A stretch of 64,000 nucleotides of DNA from Chara braunii (GCA_003427395.1 BFEA01000025.1:3581998-3645997), one strand, 5' to 3'. Numbered from the stretch's first letter, positions 13,694 through 23,210 are shown. Translations and numbers: made by a program. Notes: generated from the sequence alone by a model not told the origin.

Positions 13694-14106
13694 GTGTGTG
13701 TGTGAAAAAGAAAGCCATATCTGAATAGAATTTTGATGACAGGCTTCCAACATACCTAAGAGCTAGGATACCAGGCTGGGAACAGGCTGCTGAATTCTAC
13801 ACCGAGCATGAAAATTAGAATACAATATTACAAATCAAATTAAGTGCAACGAACCAGCTCATGAAAATTAGAATACAACATTACAAATCAAATTAAGTGC
13901 AACGAACCAGCTCAAAGTCATCTTCAATCGCTACCATGCATCAGACCGAATTCCACTCAAAGCGCTCTGACAAGGTGGCGAGATGGCAATTAGCCGAAAA
14001 CCGAAATAATTATTTCCAGGCACACCAAAATTATCCGAGTGCCAAGCTCATGGTACATGCGGCTACATGTGGCCATTGCCGCCATCCATTATCCTCACTC
14101 AGGTAA

Positions 14107-14140
<34 letters not shown>

Positions 14141-16853
14141 GCGCTCGTACGTGCGCTCTCTTCTCTCTTGTATCTCTCACTCTCCTCACTGAGATTGCTC
14201 TCTCACTCTCTGAGTGCACTCTCCTCTCTCTCTCTTCTAGTACCCTACGAGCTATGGCGATTGTCGTCTTCCTTGGTAACCCTAGCTATGGCGCTACTGC
14301 AGCGCCAGCTTCTTCCTCAATCTCCCCGACCAGTCGACCCGTATGGTTGCACAAGCATTTAGCAGAGCTTCCACAACATAGGCATTGACTTGGTTGAGGT
14401 CTTTGCTGGTGTCCGCTGCATTTTTGTCAGTTCCGGAACGCACCGAACTTTCCAGGATGCTGCTGCCAAAATTTATATTGGGACTTTCTTGTCTAGTACC
14501 AGGCCTACTGGACTTCTAATGACCCTAAACCTTCTGTCCGGCCTACCGGACCCTACTGACCTCTGGGACCTAAGTTTGGCACTTTGGCTGCTGGTCCTGC
14601 CAAATCAGTTACGTCCGTGGGACTGGGACCATTCGGACCATTGGGACTGGGACTTGGGACACTGACTGTGGTGAATGCCTTGAACCCCTTTTATACCNNN
14701 NNNNNNNNNNNNNNNNNNNNNNNNNNNNNNNNNNNNNNNNNNNNNNNNNNNNNNNNNNNNNNNNNNNNNNNNNNNNNNNNNNNNNNNGGCTTAATCTTAG
14801 TTAGCACAGAAATCTCCCGCTGGCTATCCAAGACATCAGGTCTTTAAGTATCCTTGTGTGCCGTGGCACGTACCTACCTATGCTACTTGCCCTGATGCCT
14901 ACCGGGCATCCCACATAATCCAATCTAAGGGTCTGTTTTGCAATCGGACTCGTCTCATTCACTCTTTTCATGCAGGTGAACAACAACACAGCAAAACTGG
15001 CGATATGCGCCCACACAGTACTCAGAGATATGGCTTCCAGGTAAGAGTTCACTTCCTCTGGCTATGGCGACTCAGCGCTCAATAACACACTGTTCACACA
15101 CACTGGACCACCCTGGATATCCCACACGCGACACTCCGAACACTCACACAACACTCACACTTCGTCCTAAGCTGCAGCTATGGCAGCGCTGGCTACCTCT
15201 ATCCTATCACTATGGCTACCCTGTATCACTCTCGCCCACTTCTACTTCGGGCCAACTGCAGACCTCCTTGCACAAGTCGCTGAGGCAGCGCTTCCACATT
15301 GCTTCAGCAGGAATGAATGAATGGCTGTGCGCGGCCTCTTGATTTATGCTTCTGTGACTCGTTGGTCTGCCCTGTTACCCTGGCCCACGGTGTACACAGT
15401 CCCAGACGGTACTTGCTTGACTAGTGACTGACTGGACTGGGACTGCTGACTCTGCATGGTGGACTTCCACCACTTGCCCACTTGCCTGGACCTACAGGGG
15501 GCTGACTTCCGAAAGGCCACTTCCAGAAACATCTACTTGGCCTTTCGGTACTGTAGCAGCTACGACTCTGCCCTTTCAGGTAAGTAGCAGCTACGACTTT
15601 GACCCTTCGGAACGTCTACAGCTATGACCTCTGGACTAGCTAGACTCCTACCCTACAGCTCTACAGTTCGAGTCCCCTATACCCTGTAACCTTCGATGTC
15701 CTACCTACCACTGGCAGTCCTACAGGTCGCAGGTACAACTCTACGGGTTGACACAGGTACTGTACACAGGTAAGGTGGGGAACTAGGGATCGAGCCCTGG
15801 GATCTGCATCAGCTACTGCGAACTGGTGAATACCGTTTCAGTGTGTTTATTCTGTTGGTTAAGAAGAAGAAACCCTGCCCTGATGACCGGCCGGACGTCC
15901 AAGTTACCTCCCCTAAAAGTCTGTTTGTTTCTTATGGGAAGAAGAAGAAGAAGAAGAAACCTGAAAAAAAATTTCTAGTTTTTTTTATGTAAGTTGGCAA
16001 AGAAGAGGGACGAAGGAGACGAGAAAGAGAAAAAGACCGACCTCCTGAAAAATCCTTAGTTTATTATGCGAGTTGAAATTGGAGGAGACGAAGAAGAGAA
16101 GATGTTGAGTCAGAAAAAGAAATGAACAAATAAATAAAAGAAGAAACACGAGTACAGAAGCTGTCTGCAATGTTTGCAGTCATCCTGAAAAATCCTTAGT
16201 TTATTATGCGACACGTTGAAATTGAAGGAGACGAAGAAGAGAAGATGTTGAGTCAGAAAAAGAAATGAACAAATAAATAAAAGAAAAAGATACATGAGTA
16301 CAGAAGCTGTCTGCAATGTTTGCAGTCATCTTAAGACCATTCTGCATTGTCTTTTTATTTCTCTTCGCAGTCTCTTTTTTTTGTTTTGTTTTTCCCTTGC
16401 TCAGGGGCCATGCTAATCTTCTCTGTATCGTTTCAATGCTAATGGACGCTGCAATGTTTTTTATTTCTCGCTTTGCCATCTTCGCTTCCAGGAATTATCC
16501 CCTTATTCCTTTTTTTTTGGTGTGTTGTACCCTTTTTTGTGGATAGACGATTGATGGAGGTTACTTCGATTCTGCAGAAAGAGCAGCCAAAATGTCCACA
16601 ATTGTACATTTACAGTACATCTGATGCAGTCATACCACATACAAGAGTGGAGGCCTTCATGGAGATGCAAAAGCAGAATGGAGTCAGAGTTATGGGTCGT
16701 CGCTTGGAGGGATCCCCTCATGTGGACCATTTCCGCACCGCACCCCACATCTATACCAGCCAGCTGCAGAAATTTTTGCAGTGCTGTTTTGGCCCAGTTA
16801 AAGAAGGTGAGAAACAATCCGAAGAGTTGGCTACAGCCGGTCACCCCTGCTGA
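1984..16853 (+). CDS. DUF829/TMEM53-like alpha/beta-hydrolase-fold protein (complete, 4 exons)
   Basis: Joining 1984-3545, 9540-9645, 13325-13551 and 16547-16853 gives an uninterrupted frame of about 733 codons. All junctions are GT-AG and phases match (2, 0, 2). From about residue 421 the protein follows the DUF829 (TMEM53) family: [63 protein letters not shown] and YTSQL. By analogy with the fold, Ser in FSNTG, Asp in STSD and His in HVDH are candidate triad residues. Family members are found at membranes or the nuclear envelope in animals, and their enzyme activity is unproven. The N-terminal 400 residues are Ala-, Ser- and Pro-rich low complexity, unlike typical members, and may include a targeting signal. 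I chose ATG 1984; an in-frame ATG at 1489 would add 165 Arg-rich residues. Confidence 0.9.
3563..3685. repeat. Direct repeat flanking a small palindrome
   Basis: A 32-base stretch beginning TTCAAGAAGACAATTCAAAG occurs at 3563-3594 and 3654-3685. Between the copies is an AT-only palindrome (ATGATAATTATTA and its reverse). It lies just inside intron 1 of the DUF829 gene. Confidence 0.85.
4051..4170. repeat. 60-bp tandem duplication
   Basis: Two 60-base units (4051-4110 and 4111-4170) differ at about one position. A further degraded fragment of the unit follows at about 4196-4215. Confidence 0.92.
4272..4425 (+). repeat. Dispersed intron repeat, module A copy 1
   Basis: The stretch from ACACGGGGATGGGGGCAGCC to GTGTGACGATATATA recurs at 6892-7050 and, as a short 3' fragment, at 5703-5762. 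Shared words include CAACCTGTCATCCACGTGGC and GTACGTAAGAGGTGATGAAC. It is followed by (TA)n and (TG)n runs. No coding potential is recognised. Confidence 0.8.
4474..4717 (-). repeat. Dispersed repeat, module B, two minus-strand copies
   Basis: Two adjacent copies (about 4474-4570 and 4587-4717) read on the minus strand as CTCCGACGAAACAGTTTGTC, then CTCTGCCTACGG, then a (TA)n end. Plus-strand copies lie at about 7090-7250, 51268-51366 and 51404-51505, and a fragment near 56625. Confidence 0.75.
4756..5027. mobile_element. Foldback element with 71-bp inverted arms and internal tandem repeats
   Basis: The left arm 4756-4826 and right arm 4957-5027 are almost perfect reverse complements, starting CCTTAACCCCAATTGTGATT and ending in GGGGTTAAGG. 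About 45-base units with TCCTTGTGGGGTATCAGTTG are repeated three times on the right side. Copies of a 36-37 base sequence starting CGACTCATCAGGAGGCTGAA flank the element at 4681-4717 and 5029-5065. The structure is that of a nonautonomous foldback transposon. Confidence 0.8.
5301..5408. repeat. Poly-T followed by (TG)n microsatellite
   Basis: A run of more than 20 T is followed by TG and CG dinucleotides over about 80 bases. No gene is present in this stretch. Confidence 0.95.
6306..6581. mobile_element. hAT-type MITE, copy A (8-bp TSD GGAAAGAA)
   Basis: The element starts CTAGGCTACCAG and ends CTGGTAGCCTAG, a perfect 12-base terminal inverted repeat. It is flanked by identical 8-base duplications GGAAAGAA at 6298-6305 and 6582-6589. 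An 8-bp duplication is the mark of the hAT superfamily. Both ends are GC-rich (CCGGGC words). The AT-rich core contains ACTGAACAACTTTTACCT and GGGTCACATCGAAATTC, shared with copies at 20376, 20870 and 57076. No transposase is encoded. Confidence 0.9.
6892..7250 (+). repeat. Composite repeat, modules A and B
   Basis: Module A (6892-7050) is followed by a fragment matching the flank of the 4756-5027 foldback, and then by module B in plus orientation (about 7090-7250). The order suggests one longer composite family, of which the 4.27-5.07 kb block is a rearranged relative. Confidence 0.7.
7286..7567. repeat. About 121-bp tandem duplication plus inverted third segment
   Basis: Two near-identical units begin AATCTCTTCACAGCGG at 7286 and 7407. 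Directly after them, CGATAATGACCGGGCGTTCT onward (to about 7567) is the reverse complement of part of the unit. The array can form a large hairpin. Confidence 0.88.
7619..7764. mobile_element. PIF/Harbinger-like MITE, copy 1 (TSD TTA)
   Basis: The ends are GGGTCATACTCACACTAGGA and TAGTGTGAGCATGCCC, flanked by TTA on both sides. A 3-bp TNA duplication with a GGG start fits the PIF/Harbinger superfamily. Internally a 22-base GCAGCCAGATGCATTTTGGG unit is duplicated. Related copies lie at 49419, 51585 and 53872. Confidence 0.85.
8265..8305. repeat. (TG)n microsatellite
   Basis: An uninterrupted run of TG dinucleotides of about 40 bases in intron 1 of the DUF829 gene. Confidence 0.97.
8673..9042. 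repeat. About 165-bp tandem duplication interrupted by adapter sequence
   Basis: Copy 1 (8673-8877, excluding the 38-base adapter at 8770-8807) and copy 2 (8878-9042) both run from TCTCGTTTTTTTGTCC to TGTATTCTTGCACAG. They differ at only a few bases (for example TTGTAAAAGG and TTGTGAAAGG). Two haplotypes or reads joined around an uncut adapter would give the same picture as a true duplication. Confidence 0.85.
8770..8807. other. Nextera mate-pair junction adapter (assembly artefact)
   Basis: CTGTCTCTTATACACATCT is followed directly by its exact reverse complement, giving 38 bases. This is the Tn5 19-bp mosaic end in head-to-head form, as created at the circularisation junction of Nextera mate-pair libraries. 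It is not native DNA. Confidence 0.98.
8990..9330. repeat. Degenerate 20-bp minisatellite
   Basis: Repeated units resemble CTGGGTGTATTCTTGCACAG, with variants such as TGTTCTCTTGCGCAG and CGTACTCTTTGCACC. About a dozen imperfect units precede exon 2. Reading frames within it (Gln-, Arg- and Val-rich) only reflect the repeat. Confidence 0.85.
9540..9645 (+). CDS. DUF829/TMEM53-like gene, exon 2
   Basis: A 106-base exon lies between acceptor GCGCAG and donor GTTGGT. It completes the split Thr codon and encodes [11 protein letters not shown], then [15 protein letters not shown]. The VDSAP stretch is a strongly conserved DUF829 motif. Intron 1 (3546-9539) is about 6 kb of repeats. Confidence 0.9.
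9817..9953. repeat. 37-bp tandem repeat, 3.7 copies
   Basis: Units start AGAAGGTAAGAATGTAATGG at 9817, 9854, 9891 and 9928; the last is partial. The units abut with no spacers, so this is a minisatellite. It lies in intron 2. Confidence 0.95.
10637..10664. repeat. (ATC)n microsatellite
   Basis: About nine ATC/TCA trinucleotides in intron 2. The rest of intron 2 from 10.0 to 11.8 kb shows no recognisable gene or element. Confidence 0.9.
11839..11920 (+). pseudogene. U6 snRNA-like sequence, copy 1
   Basis: GTCCCTAGGG, TTAAAATTGGAACGATAC, AGAAGATTAGCATGGCC and GATGACACG occur in the order and spacing of plant U6 snRNA. The 5' stem-loop and the CCCCTGCGCAAGGATG segment are altered. No upstream sequence element, suitably placed TATA box or terminal T-run is seen. 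It is likely a retroposed or decayed copy, in intron 2. Confidence 0.8.
12176..12372 (-). mobile_element. tRNA-derived SINE (family 1), copy 1
   Basis: On the minus strand the head reads GGCCTAGCTCAGTTGGTA (Pol III A box) and, about 50 bases later, AGTTCGAATCC (B box). The body ends in GATATCTCAAGGCTGTCGCC and an A-rich tail. Near-matching flanks CTCCCTGAAAC (12163) and CTCCTCTGAAAC (12375) are a likely target duplication. Related copies lie at 19101, 43445, 43640, 49168 and 51170. Confidence 0.85.
13325..13551 (+). CDS. DUF829/TMEM53-like gene, exon 3
   Basis: A 227-base exon follows acceptor TTCAG and precedes donor GTATGG. It encodes [15 protein letters not shown], a variable linker, and the helix [20 protein letters not shown]. 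The last codon is split (AG/A, Arg), and exon 4 restores the conserved Arg-Arg-Leu. Intron 2 spans 9646-13324. Confidence 0.9.
13618..13705. repeat. (TG)n microsatellite in intron 3
   Basis: About 88 bases of TG with a few interruptions, just after exon 3. Confidence 0.96.
13807..13912. repeat. 53-bp tandem duplication
   Basis: CATGAAAATTAGAATACAA starts two 53-base units (13807-13859 and 13860-13912) that differ at one base. Confidence 0.95.
14107..14240. repeat. CT-rich microsatellite
   Basis: A pure CT run of about 30 bases is followed by interrupted CTCT tracts. Confidence 0.9.
14698..14787. other. Assembly gap (90 N)
   Basis: Ninety consecutive N bases in intron 3 of the DUF829 gene. 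Single Ns also occur at 19437, 21130 and 60598, two of them inside T-runs. Confidence 1.
16043..16329. repeat. About 140-bp tandem duplication
   Basis: Two units begin TCCTGAAAAATCCTTAGTTT at about 16047 and 16184 and end CTGTCTGCAATGTTTGCAGT. They differ by small indels. The array abuts the U6-like sequence at 16330. Confidence 0.92.
16330..16446 (-). pseudogene. U6 snRNA-like sequence, copy 2
   Basis: The minus strand reads GAAACGATACAGAGAAGATT, then AGCATGGCCCCTGAGCAAGG, close to the U6 core. A T/A-rich insertion then separates it from a fragment similar to the U6 3' end (AATGGTCTTAAG). The 5' stem is missing. It is not a functional gene as it stands. Confidence 0.75.
16547..16853 (+). 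CDS. DUF829/TMEM53-like gene, exon 4 and stop
   Basis: The last exon encodes [40 protein letters not shown] and ends GHPC then TGA. It holds the putative catalytic Asp and His. Intron 3 (13552-16546) contains the 90-N gap and a U6-like sequence. No clear AATAAA polyadenylation signal is seen in the next 150 bases. Confidence 0.92.
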
Positions 16854-18133
16854 TGCGATTGCTGATATTGGACACCGTCGCATGTGCGGCGGGGAGGGGG
16901 CGGGGCTAGGAAATCCCCCGCAGCTAGTCGATTACAGGGCCAAAGATGAATACAGTTGGGGATCAACTCTTGAAAATAGATGGACTGAGTAAGGATGTCA
17001 TTAAATGTTCTTTTCATTGGTCTTGGTAGGTAGCTTCTTTTAGAATCAGCTCGACGTTGTTTCTGTGGAGAAATTTCTCTACCCACTGCTTTTGACAGCT
17101 GTTATTGATGTATGTTTCGGTTTACGGTTGGGGTAGGCGAATATGATAATGTCATTGGGAGCGGTTCAATCTGGGCTTCCGCGCTACGTATGCAGAGATC
17201 AAACGTATTTTTTCATCCTGACGAAGTACAGGTATGCATATGCAGGAGGATCTTGATGTTGATCCCGACGCGTAGTGCTTAGGAAAGACCACTAGGATTT
17301 GAAAAGGTCAGATTGAACGTCTGCTGCTGACAACACGCTACTGCTTTTCGAAAAGAAAAGAAAAAAATTGCACGCGCTACGCCATTGTAGGGTGCGTTTA
17401 CCTTTTTTTCAGTGCAGCGCGCCTTTTCTTAATTGTGCCTGGCTGCGTGTGTTTTTGTAGAGTACGGCATCTGGTAGGGGCATGGGATCACAGCTGTCAA
17501 AAGACGGACCTTGCGAGTCTTGCGGATCCACGAGTGGCAAGCTGCAGAGGCTGGTGGACAGCGAAAGTAGAGAGAGATTTTGGTCACTTAGAAGCCACAA
17601 AAAAGAAGAAGATGTTTGTTTAGCTGTTTAGAAACACACGGGGCATTTCAAATTTTATTGCCGGGACTCGGAATGGACAGGAAGAGAGGTGTCCTGATCT
17701 ATAGCATGGACAAGAAGCGGGAACGGGCTGTGAAGAGAAACCGTCCTTGGCTGCTGCAGTGGAGTCGGCGAGGAGAGATCCAACAGCAAACTGCCACCGT
17801 ATTCTCTTTCACAGTTTATCGAAGATAAAGGTACTAATATATATCCGACATCGAATGACCGAGGCCCAATGTAAATTACCAAATGCATATCGAGGACCGC
17901 AGGGGAAGTGGACGAAGAGACCCTGTGAAATTCATACTGCCTTTTCCATCTAAATGTACAGGTTGTTGCTTTTTATAGACTGCAAAAGCTCTCGACTTGT
18001 CTATATTGAGAGAGTTAGCACTTTCAGTTCTCGAGATTCATTCAGGCCTTAATTCTTTTTAAAACGTCCAGATCGTATTACGTTGTTGTTCCATTCATGG
18101 CAAGCACACATGGATGCCTCTTGTGTATTCAGT

Positions 18134-18167
<34 letters not shown>

Positions 18168-18525
18168 TACGTTGTTCCTTTCATGGCAAGCACACTGTAG
18201 CGTATTCAGTGTGCTATAGATGGGGAGAGAGAGAGAGAGAGAGAGAGGTGAGCAAGTGATTGTAGCTGTCAAGGTGATGTTTTGTTAGTCCACGACAGGT
18301 TTTGAATTAGATAATTCATCATAATTGTCGATTTGAAACGTAGAGAGCTTTCCTGCGCTGGTGTTAAACGGACGAGCAGAGGGTGGAAACAGGTACAGTT
18401 TGAAATGAGTGGGAGAAAGTTTTGAACTGTTAGACCACTTAACTTTATTGCCAATGGGAAACATTTGTAGCATGTCCGGTTCTTGGTCGTGGCAGCATCC
18501 TACACACAAGCCACACTGCAAATCC

Positions 18526-18559
<34 letters not shown>

Positions 18560-18720
18560 CAACTGCCAGCAGTGCCAATCCTATATGTGAGGAAAACACA
18601 GAGTTATGGATGTCTTGCATGTGGTATGGGCCTCCCACATCAGAGTTCATTTCTGGGAGGCTGAGGGGTCACTCTGTTGTCGGCACAAGTGTATGCTCTT
18701 GTTTGCTAAGTTGAGCCTGT
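16854..18720. other. Intergenic stretch with GA microsatellites only
   Basis: No gene recognised. It contains GA runs at 18136-18164 and about 18223-18247, a poly-T run at 18528-18559, and a duplicated GTACGTTGTTCCTTTCATGG-like segment around 18080-18200. Confidence 0.6.
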
Positions 18721-18728
18721 CATTTGAG

Positions 18729-18965
18729 GCGATTCCTTACAGTGCAAGGTTTCATTTTCAATGAGAGTGTCACAACGGGCGGTGACCTGGGGCTAGTTGA
18801 TTGCGCACAGATGATTGAAAGGCAATCAGCGGAAGATAATCGTCGTGGTTCTTTACCGTGCAAGGTTTCATTTTCAAATGACAAAGCTTTCTTTTTCACT
18901 GACAGTTCTACAGCGGGCGTTGGCCTGGGGCTGGATGACTGTGCACAGATGGCCAAAAGGCAGCA
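18729..18965. repeat. About 115-bp degenerate direct duplication
   Basis: TGCAAGGTTTCATTTTCAA and CTGGGGCTRGWTGAYTG-type words recur in the same order in two halves of this stretch. The 89-codon frame over it reflects the duplication, and I see no protein family. Confidence 0.7.
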
Positions 18966-19100
18966 GCCAGCATTAGATCATTTTCAATTTTGAATATAGC
19001 GTTCCTGGGCGGACGTTAAACTGGATGCGAAGAATAGAATGGCTGTAGTCAGGAGTGCTCTGGTAACTTACGCCAACAATCATGCGCCGGTCTTTTCTTT

Positions 19101-19283
19101 AAAAAAAAAAAAGAAAGAAGGGCGACGGCCTTGAGATATTATCATTGAGCTGACTGACCCCAGGCAATTCAGAAATATTTGGTTTTACTCATCAGTCAGG
19201 TTCCATCATCATCTGGATACGAACTCGGGTCTGTATTTCAACAGTTCATGGGGGTGTGTACCCACTGAGCTAGGCTCTTGGGT
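19101..19283 (-). mobile_element. tRNA-derived SINE (family 1), copy 2, with 19-bp TSD
   Basis: The minus strand starts CCCAAGAGCCTAGCTCAGTG and has a B-box-like GAGTTCGTATCCAGATGA and the shared GGCCGTCGCCCTT end. It is flanked by a perfect 19-base duplication ATGCGCCGGTCTTTTCTTT (19082-19100 and 19284-19302). Unlike other copies its 3' tail reads as T-rich on its own strand. Confidence 0.9.
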
Positions 19284-19399
19284 ATGCGCCGGTCTTTTCT
19301 TTTTTCTAGCGCCGGTTTTTTCTTTTCTGGCACAGGTTGGTAGATAGAACATCTGTGGGAGGATTCTTGAGCCGGTCTTTTCTTTTTTCTTGCGCCGTT

Positions 19400-19505
19400 T
19401 TTTTTTTTTGTTTTGTTTTTTTTGTTTTTTTTTTTTNGTTTTTTTTTTTTGTTTTGTTTTTTTTGTTTTTTTTTTTTCTTCTTCTTCTTCTTCTTCTTCT
19501 CCTTC
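19400..19505. repeat. Poly-T tract with TTC repeats and one N
   Basis: T-runs broken by single G bases, then TTC trinucleotides. The long frames over this region are artefacts of composition. Confidence 0.9.
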
Positions 19506-20375
19506 TTGGGCCGTACTTTTTTCTTTCCTGCAATCGAGGGATTATCCCTGGGGTGACATTGCGTTCCGTCGTCTTCTTCGTGGGCCGTACTTTTTTCTTG
19601 GGGTAGCAGTATCGTGCATGTAAATGCCATGTATGGCATTTCACATGGAAGGTGCACTAGCGATTCTCATTTGACCTGTAAGGAGCACTAGCAATGCTCA
19701 TTTGACATATACGGTGGTGCACTTCTTTCATCTTCATGCAAGGAAAACAACACAGGGGAAGTAGTCTGGTGGAAAAGGTCTGATGCTTTATTCTGATAGC
19801 GTGCGCTTTGTAATTTATATGTGCCTCATGCCAACCCTTCATTTCTCGGAGGCTGCAAGCAGTTTCACTCTGTTGTTGGCACAGGTGTTCTTTTCTGCCT
19901 GTTTGAGGACGATACGTGAGTTGTGAGGCTTTATTTTTATTATAGGGCCAGGGGTGGCCGACTGTCCACCGATGGTGCCGATGGTGAAGTGCCGATGATA
20001 CCAGTGTCTGCTCCGAGTGATTGGCACCATTGCATTGGTAGGCGCATGGAGGTGGGCATTGGGGTTAGTATTTAGTTCACCGAGCAACGTGATGTGAGGA
20101 TCTTGCTGGCTATGTTGATGACGGTGACATGCTTCCTAAGCCGAGCTAGACTTCTGCACACTCGTGTGTGTGTGTGAGAGAAAGAGAGAGAGAGAGAGAG
20201 AGAGCATGCTAATCAGTACAATGATTGACGTCATCATTAGCATCGCTATTTTAAGTATCATTGCATTGCCTTACTGGTCCTTCGGAGTACAATCTTCTTT
20301 TTGTCTGTCTTTTTTATGCTCTTTTTGTTTTTCTGTGTATAGTGCTGTATTCTCTGTTTTTTTTTTCCTTTTTTT

Positions 20376-20796
20376 CTAGGTTACCTGATCGGACATCCGG
20401 GACCCCCCTGACCGTCCGGGGTTGTCCGCTTGGGCAACCAGTCGGACATCCTCCCCGGAAAGTCTGTCCGAGCCCGAACAAAAAAAAAAAAAAAAAAAAA
20501 AAGAAGAAGAAGAAGAAGAAGAAGAAGAAGAAGAAGAAGACTTCAACTCAAAAAAATCTGGAAAAAAAACTGGAAAAAAAACTATGTAATCATTGTAATG
20601 TAGAAAACGAAACTGAACAACTTTTACCTTGGGATGATATCGAAGTTGGTTGTTGAATTTAAAAAAAAAAAAAACTAAAAGACACCCCCAATTTTTTTCC
20701 CTTTTTTTGTGCTTTTAATTGCTAAAAATGGAGTTGTCCAGGCCCCCCCTGACTGTCCGCCCAGGATGTCCTGCCATCGGACAACTGGTAACATAG
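20376..20796. mobile_element. hAT-type element, copy B (8-bp TSD CTTTTTTT)
   Basis: The ends are CTAGGTTACC and GGTAACATAG, with flanking CTTTTTTT at 20368-20375 and 20797-20804. Terminal zones are rich in GGACATCC and GTCCGG-like words. The core has ACTGAACAACTTTTACCT and GATATCGAAGTT, homologous to copy A. An A-run and GAA repeats lie inside. It is noncoding. Confidence 0.88.
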
Positions 20797-20869
20797 CTTT
20801 TTTTAAATATAGCTTTTTTAAAATATCTTTTTAATCAAATGAAGAAGGGGGTGCGAGTTGGGTATAAAA

Positions 20870-21462
20870 CATGGCTACGATCCGGACGTCCGGACCGCCG
20901 TCGAGACGGTCCGGATTCGGTCCGGACTCCGGACGTCCGGTCCAGACGGTCCGGATCTGCCAAATTTCGAGAAAGAAGAAAAAAAAAAAAAGAACGGTCC
21001 AGGACCCTTTCCCATTGAGGAGCCAAGCCCCCAAAATTGTTTTGGGTTTTTTTTAGGCCCGTTTATGCTTTTTGGGGGGGTCCGGACATGCTCTCTCTCT
21101 GTAACAATTTATTAGACAACCCCAAGTTTNTTATTATGAATAATCCATTACCTTTTATTAGTTTTTTAACTTTTTTAAGTCTTTTTTTAAGCTTTTGATA
21201 GCTTGACTTTTAACTCAAGTTTGGTTAGGAATTCTGACATGACTCTGAGGCAAAAGTGGTTTGCATTGTTGTTCTGCATAACGTACTTTTTTTTCAGATT
21301 TTTTTTTTTTTTTTTAATGGTCCGGGCATTTCCGGACCTGTCCAGACATCTGGACGGTCTGGATCCCCCCATGTCCGGAGGTCTGGAAATGTCCGGAAAC
21401 TACCGGACACGGGTCCGGTTCCATGTCCAGAAATGTCCGGGTCCGGGTCCGGCGCAGCCATG
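20870..21462. mobile_element. hAT-type element, copy C (8-bp TSD GTATAAAA)
   Basis: The ends are CATGGCTACG and CGCAGCCATG, with flanking GTATAAAA at 20862-20869 and 21463-21470. Both terminal zones are built from many variants of GGTCCGGACGTCCGG. The core, in reverse orientation, matches copies A and B (minus strand: GTTATGCAGAACAACAATGC, then CACTTTTGCCTCAGAGTCAT). It has no coding capacity. Confidence 0.88.
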
Positions 21463-22716
21463 GTATAAAATGATGAATGTTATGTGTGATAGTTTGCGTG
21501 CATGCAGTGGACCCCTTTGCGTTTTTCTGGTGTTATTTTCCAACAACTTTGGGGGAGGCAATGTAGGCTTTTATGTCACCTTTCTGTCTTATGCTCTCAA
21601 TTGAACACAGACTTAGGTCTTTGAGAAGAGGTAGTGCATTGGTTGGGCAAGGGTCCAAACTGCTCATTTGTCTTTGCATTGTTATCTTTGGCTGCATCCA
21701 TAATTATTTTTAGTTGCTCGAAGGCAGGATATGAAGCGGGATGGTTGTGTTTGTCAATGGCTGCAAGAATTTAACATTGTGTGATTTGTGTGGCAGCTGT
21801 TCTGGGAACTGCACACATGCCACGGAAAGCTTTCTGCATCTCAGCTCAGAGGGATTGACCGTCTTATTTTGTAAATGCCCCTCCACAATTAATGTATATT
21901 TGGTGTAATGAAGATGAGTGAGGTGGAAGGGAATTTCGCTGTAACGTTTGCAACTTTGCATGTATCGCTCAATAAGAAAAAGTTTTTCGGCCGCGGGGTG
22001 CGTGCCTGGGCTGAACTGTGCGATTTTAGTCGTCGGATGTAGGCGGATTTTCATCTGGCGGCTGTTTTTTGCGTTTGGATGTCTGCCACACTCTGTATGG
22101 TCGCCACGTTGTGCTTTTCCTCTGATCACGGTTGGCCGTGCGATGAACGATTGTGAGGCGTTGGATGTAAAATCTGACGCATCTGACGCGCCGTGAAAAG
22201 ATCTTGGGTGTGCGATGTGCCTCCGCTCATTGGTTTTCGTTTTGTTTTGTGCCTTCCGTTTCGTTTCGTTTCGTTGTTGTTCTTTTACTTCTCTTTTTGG
22301 GTTTTTTTGTTCTTTGTTCTTTTCTTTTCTTTTGTTGGTTTTTTTCTTTCGTTTTTCTTTTCGTTTTTGTGGTTTCGTTTCGAAGGCCAGATGAATCTGT
22401 ACATCCGCAAACTTCTGAATAGCGCAGCCGAGTTCGAATCCGGAGGTCGAGTGAATGGCTTAGCCGCAAACTGTTCAAAGCAGAGGCATCGCCGCCGGGG
22501 GACAGAAAAAAGAAAACGTAGCGGGTCATCTGGATTTGAACTCCGTTCGGGGGGGGAAGGAGGGAAGGGGAAGGAAACCTATGCGATGCACCTGCCTACG
22601 TGACCTGCCTGCACTACCGGACAAAAAACAAAAAATGAAAGGGCAGGTATATTGGAGTGGCTTGGATATAGGAACATTCGCTGTGGCTTGACCTTCGGGC
22701 TATTAGGTGTTCTGCT

Positions 22717-22925
22717 ATTAAACCACCAGTACTTGGCCCAGCTATCGCAGCCGAGCCTGGAAGTGCCCTGCGCGCCGTTTCCCGCCGAAACGCCAATTCG
22801 ATTTTGGTTTTCGGAAAGGCTGGCGGCGCCAGCCTTCCAGGTCCGGTTGCCCGAAGCGCGAACTTCGTGTAGCGTTAACGCTAAGGCCCGCGGCCAATAT
22901 ATGGGCCAAGTACTGGTGGTTTAAT
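22717..22925. mobile_element. 209-bp MITE with 24-bp perfect terminal inverted repeat
   Basis: ATTAAACCACCAGTACTTGG onward (22717-22740) is the exact reverse complement of 22902-22925. The interior is GC-rich with its own partial inverted repeats (GGCGCC around 22828). No unambiguous target duplication could be assigned. Confidence 0.88.
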
Positions 22926-22979
22926 AATTGACCCCCTTAAAAGGGAGGGGGTGCCCGCATTAAGATGAAAGAGAACGAA

Positions 22980-23028
<49 letters not shown>
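22980..23028. repeat. 49-base poly-G run
   Basis: Uninterrupted G from 22980 to 23028. It may be a real G-tract or a base-calling or assembly artefact. Confidence 0.97.
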
Positions 23029-23029
<1 letters not shown>

Positions 23030-23210
23030 AGGCGTCGCGGTGGCCGGGGTACAGGTATCAATTGACCACATTAACAGGGAGGGCAAGTACCAGTAACGAA
23101 CACGTAAGGCCCAAGAGTGGCCCGTCAAGATCCTGGTGCCTTGGAGGCAATAAAGTTGGCCAGGTGTCTTCAAGGACCGTCGATCAGGCGAGCCGATAGG
23201 CACCGTCGTT

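Noticed and set aside
22193-22603. A 136-codon frame with a Phe/Leu-rich, membrane-like N terminus
   Set aside because: The hydrophobic stretch comes from a T-rich low-complexity run (GTTTTCGTTTT-type repeats) and the rest has no family features.
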